The translations under genes were made by a program, and so were the position numbers. 64,000 nt of DNA from RPQJ01 sp044226195. GTDB taxonomy: Bacteria; Pseudomonadota; Gammaproteobacteria; Steroidobacterales; Steroidobacteraceae. Location of the stretch: the NCBI GenBank assembly GCA_044226195.1, contig JBGAHO010000004.1:1-64000 (forward strand). The letters run 5' to 3'. The number at the start of each line of letters is the position of its first letter. Within the stretch, counting starts at the first letter, position 1. This document shows, one piece after another, positions 53,308 through 64,000 of the stretch. Under the pieces are notes generated by a model. The model did no database searches. It was not told the origin of the DNA and saw only the letters and a program-made list of their open reading frames with translations.

Positions 53308-53820
53308 TCAGAGGAATTCGTCGATCGCGAACAGGAAGTACGCGAACAGGTGGTTGATCATCCGGATCTGGTCCAGCAGGCGGTGGTCCGAATCGAGGAT
53401 GTGCAGCGTCGCCTTCTGCTCGCGCGCGAAGCGGATGCTGTTCTCGACCGGGATCACGTCGTCCTTCCAGCCGTGGATGATCGTCGTCGGGCAGCTGGCC
53501 GGACGCGGGCTGAACTTCTCGTAACCGGGCATGTACAGGGCCGGCGCGAGCAGGAACATGCCGCGGGCCTGCAGCAGCGAGGAGCCGGCGACCGACACGT
53601 AGCCGCCCATGCTGGACCCGACCAGCACCAGCGAGCCGCGCAGGTCCTTGCAGAACGCCAGCAGCCGGGTGACGCGCTCCTTGGGGTCGTCGATGCCGCG
53701 ATAGTCGACGGACTCGACCACGAAGCCTTCCTCGCGCGCGATCTCGGCCATCGCGGCGATCTTGCTGCCCCACGGCTCGCTGTCCTTGCCGTGGGAGAAG
53801 ACCACGTAACGTTCGGTCAT
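53308..53820 (-). CDS. YqiA-like alpha/beta hydrolase
   Basis: The 170-residue hydrolase is compact: SHGKDSEPWGSKIAAMAEIA, the nucleophile elbow VLVGSSMGGYVSVA, an Asp in IIHGWKDDVIPVEN and His in LDSDHRLLD complete a Ser-Asp-His triad. Size and order fit the YqiA/YcfP esterase-like family. It converges on the SDR gene with six bp between stops. Confidence 0.88.
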   Translation of the reverse strand: MTERYVVFSHGKDSEPWGSKIAAMAEIAREEGFVVESVDYRGIDDPKERVTRLLAFCKDLRGSLVLVGSSMGGYVSVAGSSLLQARGMFLLAPALYMPGYEKFSPRPASCPTTIIHGWKDDVIPVENSIRFAREQKATLHILDSDHRLLDQIRMINHLFAYFLFAIDEFL

Positions 53821-53892
53821 GGATCCTTCCGCCTCGTCGGCGCCCCGTTCAATGCCTGCATCATAAGCCCACCGCCGCGACGGAAACTTGCG

Positions 53893-54291
53893 TCAGTTCT
53901 CGCCCTCGCCGCGCGCAGGCTGGTCCACGCCGACCACCCATAGCCAGCGGTCCAGGTCATCGGCCGGGCTGCCCCAGCCTCGAGATCGCAGGTCCACGCG
54001 GCCGTTCACGACCGCCACGCCTTCGCGCCGCAAGCGGGCTGCCTGCTCGCGGGCCGCCCGCGTCCCCGGCGGGAACGCGATCCGGCCGCCGGCCGCGACC
54101 ACGCGATGCCAGGGCACCCTGGATCCCGTCGGCAGCTGCGCCAGCACGCGCCCCACGAGACGCGCGCGCCGCGTCAGGCCCGCGCGTTCCGCGACGGCAC
54201 CGTACGTCGTCACGCGCCCGCGGGGAATCCGCGCCACCACCGCGAGGATGGCGGTCGCGCGCGCGTCCGGTTCGACCGCCCGCTTTGGCAT
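53893..54291 (-). CDS. Alkyltransferase-like DNA-binding protein (Cys replaced by Trp)
   Basis: The 132-residue protein is the DNA-binding domain of O6-alkylguanine alkyltransferases: IPRGRVTTYGAVAERAGL, RLVGRVLAQLP and VPWHRVVAAGGRIAFPPG. The active-site PCHRV becomes PWHRV, as in Atl proteins, which bind alkylated bases without repairing them and hand them to nucleotide excision repair. It is divergent from the hydantoinase gene. Confidence 0.93.
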   Translation of the reverse strand: MPKRAVEPDARATAILAVVARIPRGRVTTYGAVAERAGLTRRARLVGRVLAQLPTGSRVPWHRVVAAGGRIAFPPGTRAAREQAARLRREGVAVVNGRVDLRSRGWGSPADDLDRWLWVVGVDQPARGEGEN

Positions 54292-54410
54292 GGGGGCGCG
54301 ATGCTAGGCGGCGCGTCCCGCGAGGGCAAGCCGCCTGCGACGAGCCGTGCGCGAACGCGACGGGCGGTACACAATCGCGCCCGGACTCTCGCGGTTGGGA
54401 AGCACAGGCC

Positions 54411-58034
<3,624 letters not shown>

Positions 58035-59794
58035 CGCGGGCTGCGCCTCGCCGCGCGCGAACAGCTGCTGCGCCAGCGTCCGGCGACGCTGCGTGTCGTC
58101 GAGCGTGCGACGCGGCTGCGTCTCGTCGAGCGCCGCCTCGATCTCGGGATCGCCGACCGACATGCGCGTGCTCGCCGGCAGCCGGTTCGAACGCACCGGT
58201 CGCACGCTGCTGCCGTCCGGACGATGCGTGATCATGAAGGACTGGAATTCGTCCGGCCGCTGCGTGCGCAGCGACACGAGCAGGTGGACGCGGCCCTCGG
58301 CCAGGTCCTCGATCGTGTGCAGCCGTTCGTCGCAGACGACCGCACAGGCCTCGCCCTCGGCCATGCCGAAGAGCCCGGTCGTCGCGAGCGGCTGCAGGAA
58401 CGCCCGCACCTGTCGCTCGAGCCGCGCCCACGTCTGCGGATTGCGGCCTTCGAAGCGCGCCCAGCGCGTGCCGAGTTCGATGCTGTTGACGATGAGCAAC
58501 TGGCGGCGCCGCGCCGTGAGGAGCTGGCTGTCGGGTCCCGCGCCCGAGCCGGCCGCGAGCGTGCGCAACGGCACCGCACGCCGCTCGGCGGAGCGCAGGG
58601 CCTGCAGCGGATTGAGGCCGTGCGCGGTCAGGCGGACCCGCTCGGCTTCGCTCAGGATGCGCGCCGGCCGCAGGCCGGGCCGCAACAGCACGTCTTCGTC
58701 CGGACCGGCGCACCAGAGCGGCCGGTGCACGTCCATGCGCGCGAGCGCGCCCGCCACCGCCGCGCCGTTCGGGAAGGTCTCGTAGCGACCGCGCAAGCGA
58801 TCGAAGGCGAGCACGCGCGGGAAGCACATCAGCGCGTTCTCGCTGTGGAACGCCATCTCGCGCAGGCCCTGCAGGGCCTCGTCGGTGCTGTCCCAGGTCG
58901 ACGGCGGATCGACGACCAGCATCATCCGGCGCTCGCGACAGAACTGCGAGGCGGCGAGCAGCACGCTCGGGCCGACGTCGCGGTCGCGCGTCGGCGGCGG
59001 CACGTAGAGGAAGTGCGCGGTCTCGACGTGGCGCAGAGCGAAGAGCCCCGTGCCGCGTCCCGGTGAGCCGATCAGGTCGTAGTCGGTGAGCGGCGCGCCG
59101 TCGTCGCCGTCGGGATTGGAATCGATGTAACCGATCGGGTGGCGCGCGCCCGGGCGGAAGGTGCGATCCGGTCGCACGCCGGGCGCCTCGCCGCGCATGC
59201 GGACCAGCATCGATTCCTGCAGTGCCGAGGCGACGAAGCGCGTCGAGCCCGGCGTGATGGAGATGCGGCGGAAGATCTCCTGGTCCTCGATGTGCTCCGA
59301 GCCGATCGCGCGCACGCGCTGCACGACGAGGTTGAAGCGGTCGTCTTCGGCCGGACCGATGTTGTCGTAGTCGACCGAGGCGCGCAGCACCTCGCGCGAG
59401 CCCGGGCTCAGCGCCTCGAGCGTGAGCGTCTGCTTGCCGCAGGGAATGGAGAGGGTGGCCGGCGCTCCGCCGTTGACGACGCGCACGACGTACGCCTCGC
59501 GACCGCCGTTCTCGAAGAACTGCTCGACGGCATAGGAAAGCGGGCTCGGCTGCCACAGGCCGCCGAACACCTGCTGGTAGTCGGCGAAGCTGCGCAGCAG
59601 CACCGGGCGGGCGACGGGGCCGCGCAGCGTGCGTCCGACGAAGGCGGTCACGGCCGTCGGCAGGCAACCGATGGCGTGATCGGAACCGGCTCCCTCGGTG
59701 ACGTCGATCCCGTTGAGATTCGTTTCAGACAATCGCGCGCCCTGCTGCCGCGTCCACCGGCCGCGGACACCTTATCACAAGTCGTCGGACCCCC

Positions 59795-59811
59795 CGCGGC
59801 GTTCGGCCGCG
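59795..59811 (-). terminator. Weak hairpin after the L,D-transpeptidase gene
   Basis: CGCGGC (59795-59800) and GCCGCG (59806-59811) form a 6-bp stem with a five-base loop, flanked by C and G runs that could extend it imperfectly. It is in the 163-bp gap between the transpeptidase stop and the sheath start on the same strand. No U tract follows, so read-through is possible. Confidence 0.28.
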
Positions 59812-59895
59812 AGGGATCGGGGGGAAGGGTTCAGGTCGAAACGGGACGCAGGTGCACCGCAGCGAGCGGCGCACGAACGGCGCCCGGCGCGTGAG

Positions 59896-61056
59896 CTATT
59901 GGCCCGCGCTCGCCACGGGTTGCGCGGAACGCGCGACCGGCACCGGGTTGTCGGTGCCATCCCAGTTGGAGCCGTCCGGAATGCGGTTCTCGACCTGGCG
60001 TGCCGACGCGAGGTACGCATCGAACGTGAGGCCGGGTCGCGACACGGGGACGGCGACGCCGCGCCCATCGTTGACGACCTTCTCCACCAGCGCCCAGTCC
60101 GCCGTCGCCGCGTGCGGCTTCAGCACCTGGAACATCTTGTTCGACACCGACTTGTCGAAGCGCTGTCCTTGCGCGGCCTTCTTCGCCTCCGGGTGCTCCT
60201 CGTGCGGCGGGTAGGACTGCACGTAGAGGCTGTCGCCCTGCCACTGGTACACGAGCGGCTGGTTCACGACCGTCACCTTGGTGCCGATCGGGATCTGCTG
60301 GAACAGCACCGCGATGTCCTCGGGGTAGAGGCGGATGCACCCGTGGCTCGCCCGCATGCCGACGCCCGCCGGCTTGTTGGTGCCGTGCATCAGGTACGTG
60401 GGCCAGCCGAGGTTCATCGCGAAGGCGCCGAGCGGATTGTCCGGGCCGGCCGGCACGGTGGGCGGCAGGATGTCGCCGTCCGCGGCGTGCTCCTTGCGCA
60501 CCGAGGCCGGCGGCGTCCACACCGGGTCCTTGCGCTTCGAGACGATCTTGGTCGAGCCCGTGGGCGTCGCCCAGCCGACCATGCCGATGCCGATCGGGTA
60601 CGTGACCACGGTGCGCGGCTGGCCCTTCCCGGGCTTCGGGAAATAGAACAGTCGCAGCGCGGCGAGATTGACGACGACGCCCTCGGGCTCGGCATCCGGC
60701 AACACGAACTGCGTCGGCAGGACGATGCGCGTGCCCTCGCCCGGCAGCCACGGATCGACGCCGGGATTCGCGTTGACCAGTTCGTCCCAGCCGAGGTTGA
60801 AGCGTCGCGCGATGTCCGCGAACGTATCCTCGTGGTGCGAGAAGGTCACCTGCAGTTCGCCGACCACGCGGGTGGTCTTCGGGTCGAACGCGAAGGTGTG
60901 CGTGGCCAGCGGCTCGGCGTACTGCGGCTTCGGCGGCGGGGGCGGCGGCTGCGGCTCGGGTTGCGGCTGGAACAGGCTGCACCCGGCCGTCGCCAGCAGG
61001 ATGACCACGCTCGCGGCGCGCGCCGCGGAACCCCAATGCATCAGCTTCGACTGCAT
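59896..61056 (-). CDS. L,D-transpeptidase lipoprotein with LysM-like region
   Basis: The 386-residue periplasmic lipoprotein has a signal with lipobox LATAGC (Cys about 26), a Pro-rich linker, a LysM-like segment (HHEDTFADIARRFNLGWDEL) and a YkuD catalytic domain ending MRASHGCIRLYPEDIAVLF with the nucleophilic Cys. Such enzymes crosslink peptidoglycan 3-3 or attach Braun-type lipoproteins. The arrangement matches ErfK/YbiS/YnhG-like proteins. It is upstream of the sheath gene on the same strand. Confidence 0.95.
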   Translation of the reverse strand: MQSKLMHWGSAARAASVVILLATAGCSLFQPQPEPQPPPPPPKPQYAEPLATHTFAFDPKTTRVVGELQVTFSHHEDTFADIARRFNLGWDELVNANPGVDPWLPGEGTRIVLPTQFVLPDAEPEGVVVNLAALRLFYFPKPGKGQPRTVVTYPIGIGMVGWATPTGSTKIVSKRKDPVWTPPASVRKEHAADGDILPPTVPAGPDNPLGAFAMNLGWPTYLMHGTNKPAGVGMRASHGCIRLYPEDIAVLFQQIPIGTKVTVVNQPLVYQWQGDSLYVQSYPPHEEHPEAKKAAQGQRFDKSVSNKMFQVLKPHAATADWALVEKVVNDGRGVAVPVSRPGLTFDAYLASARQVENRIPDGSNWDGTDNPVPVARSAQPVASAGQ

Positions 61057-61096
61057 CGATCCTCGTCCTCCGTCGATCCGGGAGCCGCCCTGCGGC

Positions 61097-61600
61097 TCAG
61101 AGCAGCGCGGGCCGGTTCGGCAACTCGTCGTCATTCCGACCGTCGGGCCGCAGCGGGAAGTGCCGGGCGACGATCTCGCCCACCCGTCGCACGCCCTCGA
61201 GCGATCCGGCCTCGAAGTCACCCGCGCGGTACAGCCGCTCCATGGCGCGGCAGATGTCGGCCCATTCGTCGTTGGTGACGCGCAGGTTGTACCCGCGATC
61301 GGCGACGATTTCCACGTCCTTGTCGGCCAGCAGCACGTAGATCAGGACGCCGTTGTTGGCCTCGGTGTCCCAGACGCCGAGGCCCGAGAACACTTCGAGC
61401 GCCCGCGCCCGGGGCGTCTTGCCGTGCCGCACGTCGGCCGGCTCGAGGGACCCTTCTATCGCAAACCGGATCTCGGCGCCATGCAGGCGCTCGGACGCAC
61501 CGATGGCGGCCTCGATGGCATCGAGCGTCCGGCGCGGGAAAGCGCGCTGCCGCGCGCTGTGCGTGGCGAAGAGATGCCGGAACAGGCGTGACCAGTCCAT
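61097..61600 (-). CDS. TPM domain protein (TLP18.3/Psb32-type)
   Basis: The 167-residue protein has a TPM fold: AFPRRTLDAIEAAIGASERLHGAEIRFAIEG, ALEVFSGLGVWDTEANNGVLIYVLLADKDVEIVADRGY and GDFEAGSLEGVRRVGEIV. No signal peptide, so probably cytoplasmic or peripheral. The start could be ATG 61612, overlapping the previous gene, or ATG 61600, which fits the family start DWSRLFRHLFATHSARQRAFP. It is third in the lemA-TPM-TPM unit, an order widely conserved in bacteria. Confidence 0.88.
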   Translation of the reverse strand: MDWSRLFRHLFATHSARQRAFPRRTLDAIEAAIGASERLHGAEIRFAIEGSLEPADVRHGKTPRARALEVFSGLGVWDTEANNGVLIYVLLADKDVEIVADRGYNLRVTNDEWADICRAMERLYRAGDFEAGSLEGVRRVGEIVARHFPLRPDGRNDDELPNRPALL

Positions 61601-61605
61601 GCCGC

Positions 61606-62529
61606 TCACCATCCGCCCGAGGCGCCGCCGCCCCCGAAGCCGCCCCCGCCCCCGCTGAAGCCGCCGCCGAAACCTCCGCCCCCGAAGCCGCCTCCGCCGA
61701 ACCCGCCGGTGGAGCCCCAGCCGCCGGAACGCCGGCTGGCCCAGCCGCTGCCACCGCCGGGCGGGCCGAGGCCGCTCAGCAGTGCGATGAGGAAGGCGAT
61801 GAAGCCGGCGGCCAGCGAGATGCCGAGGATGCCGAGCAGCAGCCAGGTCAGGCCGCCGATGATGCCGCCGGTCGCGACCGCGCCGAGCACGCGTCCGAAG
61901 ATGCGCCGCAGTACCGACATGCCGACGAAGGCCGCGATGAACAGGAAGGGCAGCAGGTGATACAGGCCCGGCACATCGACGGACGGCGGGCTCAGCTCGG
62001 GCTCGGGCAGCGGCTCGCCCTCGATCACCCGCAGGATACGATCGACGCCCGTGCTGATGCCGCCGTAGTAATCGCCGCGCTTGAACTGCGGGACGATGTC
62101 TTCCTGGATGATGCGGCTCGACGTGATGTCGGGCAGCGCGCCCTCGAGCCCGTAGCCGACTTCGATGCGCACGCGGCGGTCGTTCAGGGCGACGATCAGC
62201 AGCACGCCGTCGTCGACCTTCTGGCGTCCGAGCTTCCACTTCTCGACGACGCGGATGCTGTACTGCTCGATCTCCTCGGGCTGCGTCGTCGGCACCACCA
62301 GCACCGCGACCTGGCTGCCCTTGGCCTGCGCGAACGCGCGCAGCTTGGCATCGAGTGCGGCGACCTGGTCGGTCGTCAGCGTGCCGGTGGTGTCGGTGAC
62401 GGGCGCGGAGAGGTCGGGGATCGCCTGCAGGGTCTGCGCGACCGCGGGCAGCGCGGCCAGCAGGCCGACGGACGCCAGCAGGGCCACTGCCATGCTGCGC
62501 AGCCGAAGGAACATGAGGCGGGCGCTCAC
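61606..62529 (-). CDS. YgcG-like TPM domain membrane protein with Gly-rich tail
   Basis: The 307-residue protein has a signal peptide (ending LPAVAQ), a periplasmic TPM domain (APVTDTTGTLTTDQVAALDAKLRAFAQAKGSQVAVLVV, IRVVEKWKLGRQKVDDGVLLIVA), two or three membrane helices and a Gly/Phe/Ser-rich tail of repeated GGGGFGG units. TPM proteins of this type pair with LemA; roles in membrane stress or photosystem repair are proposed elsewhere. It begins at a GTG and overlaps or abuts the next TPM gene. Confidence 0.9.
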   Translation of the reverse strand: MSARLMFLRLRSMAVALLASVGLLAALPAVAQTLQAIPDLSAPVTDTTGTLTTDQVAALDAKLRAFAQAKGSQVAVLVVPTTQPEEIEQYSIRVVEKWKLGRQKVDDGVLLIVALNDRRVRIEVGYGLEGALPDITSSRIIQEDIVPQFKRGDYYGGISTGVDRILRVIEGEPLPEPELSPPSVDVPGLYHLLPFLFIAAFVGMSVLRRIFGRVLGAVATGGIIGGLTWLLLGILGISLAAGFIAFLIALLSGLGPPGGGSGWASRRSGGWGSTGGFGGGGFGGGGFGGGFSGGGGGFGGGGASGGW

Positions 62530-62575
62530 GGACGCTCACCCGCCGGCGCGTCACCGCGCCGGCAGGCTGGCGAAC

Positions 62576-63244
62576 TCAGTGCGCGGCCGGGACGGTCGCC
62601 GAGTCCTTCGGCGCCGCGGGCGGCACCTGGGCCTCGGGCGACGGCGTGATCGCGCCCTGGCCCGGCGGATTGAAGTCGACCGTCGGCGGCTTGGCGATCG
62701 CGGCCTCGTTCTCGACGGTGAAGTTCGGCTTGGTCTGGTAGCCGAACACCATCGCCGTGAGGTTCACCGGGAACTTGCGCACCGTGACGTTGTAGTCGTT
62801 CACCGCCTGGATGTAGCGGTTGCGCGCCACGGTGATGCGGTTCTCGGTGCCCTCGAGCTGCGTCTGCAGCGCGAGGAAGTTCTGGTCCGACTTCAGCTCG
62901 GGGTACTTCTCGACCACGACCATCAGGCGCGACAGCGCGCTCGACAGCTCGCCCTGCGCGGCCTGGAACTTCGCGAGGGAGCCCGCGTCGTTGGCATCGA
63001 CCTTGACCTGGGTCGCCTTGGCGCGCGCCTCGGTCACGCCGATCAGCACGGCCTGCTCCTGCGCGGCGAAACCCTTCACGGTCGCCACCAGGTTCGGGAT
63101 CAGGTCCGCCCGGCGCTGGTACTGGTTGATGACTTCGGACCAGGCGGCCTTCGTGGCCTCGTCCTGGACCTGGATGGTGTTGTAGCCGCACGCCGACAGC
63201 ATCAGGCCGGCCACGACGACCAGCAGCATCTTCAAGGCACGCAT
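62576..63244 (-). CDS. LemA family protein
   Basis: The 222-residue protein has a lipoprotein-like N terminus (LLVVVAGLMLSACGYN; lipobox LSAC) followed by the LemA helical bundle: WSEVINQYQRRADLIPNLVATVKGFAAQEQAVL, LSRLMVVVEKYPELKSDQNFLALQTQLEGTENRI, ARNRYIQAVNDYN and the closing GYQTKPNF. The C terminus is Pro/Ala-rich. The ATG at 63244 has GGAGAG nine nt upstream. First in the LemA-TPM-TPM set. Confidence 0.95.
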   Translation of the reverse strand: MRALKMLLVVVAGLMLSACGYNTIQVQDEATKAAWSEVINQYQRRADLIPNLVATVKGFAAQEQAVLIGVTEARAKATQVKVDANDAGSLAKFQAAQGELSSALSRLMVVVEKYPELKSDQNFLALQTQLEGTENRITVARNRYIQAVNDYNVTVRKFPVNLTAMVFGYQTKPNFTVENEAAIAKPPTVDFNPPGQGAITPSPEAQVPPAAPKDSATVPAAH

Positions 63245-63341
63245 CGGAGTCTCTCCTTCGACCAACGGTCGCTTCCCGTTACCCCGCAATGTAGGGGCGG
63301 GGCGCAAAAATCTCCAGACCTTTGCGCCCGCCCCCGCGGAA

Positions 63342-64000
63342 TCACCAGATCTTCACGATCTGGTCCGGCGGCAGGTACAGCTTGTCGCCGGCCTTGACTT
63401 CGAACGCCTTCTGGAAATCGACCATGTTGCGCACGATGCCGTTGCAGCGGTACTCGCTCGGGCTGTGCGGGTCGGTCAGCAGGCGCTTGCGCAGTTCGTC
63501 CTCGCGGTACTTGCGCGCCCAGATCTGGCCCCAGCCGAGGTAAAAGCGCTGCTCGCCGGTGAAACCGTCGATGACCGGCGCCGGCTCGCCGCCGAGGGAG
63601 AGCAGGTAGGCCTTGTGCGCGACCGCGAGGCCGGACAGGTCGCCGATGTTCTCGCCGAGCGTGAGCTGGCCGTTCACGTGCGCCCCGGCGATCGGGCTGA
63701 AGGCGTTGTACTGCGCCACCAGCGCGCCGGCACGGGCCTCGAAGCGCTTGTTGTCGTCCGCGGTCCACCAGTCGCGCAGCACGCCCTTGCCGTCGAACTT
63801 GCGGCCCTGGTCGTCGAAGCCGTGGCTGATCTCGTGGCCGATCACGGCGCCGATGCCGCCGTAGTTCACGGCGTCGTCGGCGTTCATGTCGAAGAACGGC
63901 GGCTGCAGGATCGCGGCCGGGAACACGATCTCGTTGGCGAACGGGTTGTAGTAGGCATTGACCGTCTGCGGGGTCATGCCCCACTCGGTCTTGTCGACCG
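63342..64000 (-). CDS. Partial M13 family metallopeptidase (N terminus outside window)
   Basis: The visible 219 residues are the C-terminal catalytic part of a neprilysin-like zinc peptidase: EWGMTPQTVNAYYNPFANEIVFPAAILQPPFF, zinc site VIGHEISHGFDDQG, the third ligand in TLGENIGDLSG, and RYCNG-like SEYRCNGIVRNMVDFQKAF. M13 proteins usually end in a CxxW-type motif; this one ends IVKIW, so the terminal cysteine is missing. Likely periplasmic, but the signal region is not seen. The gene starts beyond 64000. Confidence 0.95.
   Translation of the reverse strand, partial: VDKTEWGMTPQTVNAYYNPFANEIVFPAAILQPPFFDMNADDAVNYGGIGAVIGHEISHGFDDQGRKFDGKGVLRDWWTADDNKRFEARAGALVAQYNAFSPIAGAHVNGQLTLGENIGDLSGLAVAHKAYLLSLGGEPAPVIDGFTGEQRFYLGWGQIWARKYREDELRKRLLTDPHSPSEYRCNGIVRNMVDFQKAFEVKAGDKLYLPPDQIVKIW

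Noticed and set aside
52498..54300. Prophage or genomic island containing the sheath gene
   Set aside because: No integrase, tRNA attachment site, terminase, capsid or lysis gene between 52 kb and the window end, and composition looks uniform.
61606..61740. Possible tandem repeat from GGGGFGG codons
   Set aside because: The repetition is explained by the protein's Gly-rich tail and is not a DNA-level element.
61588..63397. Plus-strand frames opposite the TPM/LemA genes
   Set aside because: Gly-rich repeats of the YgcG-like tail read backwards give Pro/Ala/Glu low-complexity frames, not a gene.

Overview
The window is high-GC (by eye about two thirds or more G+C), densely packed bacterial chromosome. 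The gene content and order point to a gammaproteobacterium, probably in or near the Nevskiales/Steroidobacterales/Xanthomonadales part of the class. The run dsbD-tlpA-aroQ-accB-accC-prmA-DUF3426-dusB-fis-purH-purD follows the order known from Pseudomonas, and rhlB is divergent from trxA-rho as in enterobacteria. LPS-core genes (waaA, kdkA, a GT9 heptosyltransferase) and a TolC show a Gram-negative envelope. A CIRCE operator in front of groES implies an HrcA repressor, present in only some gammaproteobacteria. No rRNA, tRNA, CRISPR array, integrase or transposase was recognised.

Layout. 1-4.2 kb: the end of a possible STAS/SEC14-like gene, a MOSC protein, a PAS-GGDEF-EAL cyclic-di-GMP enzyme and a PCMT-like methyltransferase. 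4.3-9.6 kb: tolC, then the envelope cluster waaA-kdkA against a GT9 glycosyltransferase, a CHCC zinc protein and DUF6165. 9.7-15.6 kb (minus): ampG-like MFS, apt, a drug-efflux-type MFS and glnE. 15.6-20.2 kb: nitroreductase; a small ORF behind a near-perfect sigma-54 promoter; a YgbA-type nitric-oxide-response protein; thioesterase; rarD; a fatty-acid-hydroxylase/MAPEG pair; two small unknowns. 20.2-25.2 kb: an EamA half-transporter bounded by a REP-like palindrome, a glycosidase-like lipoprotein, an 850-bp stretch without a supportable gene, and a probable metal-uptake pair (small Cys/His membrane protein plus ZnuD-like TonB receptor). 25.3-27.5 kb: groES-groEL with overlapping sigma-32 and CIRCE control. 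27.7-39.9 kb: the long dsbD-to-purD block. 39.9-44.5 kb: a second REP-like palindrome, EamA, rho, trxA and, divergently, rhlB. 44.5-53.9 kb: HAD nucleotidase, cysQ, small DUF proteins, MscS, arfB, lipoproteins, plsB, methyltransferase, SDR and hydrolase. 53.9-64 kb: an alkyltransferase-like protein, a one-piece hydantoinase/5-oxoprolinase, an isolated phage-tail-sheath-like protein, an L,D-transpeptidase, the TPM-TPM-LemA group and the end of an M13 peptidase.

Most of the window is housekeeping. The least explained items are the lone contractile-sheath protein at 57.9-59.7 kb with no baseplate, tube or ATPase gene near it; the sigma-54-driven 64-residue ORF beside the YgbA gene; two copies of a palindrome that each fill the gap between converging genes and an EamA transporter; and a DsbD with two N-terminal sensor domains. 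Start codons were chosen from homology and ribosome-binding sites. Several genes use GTG or TTG, and one may use CTG.
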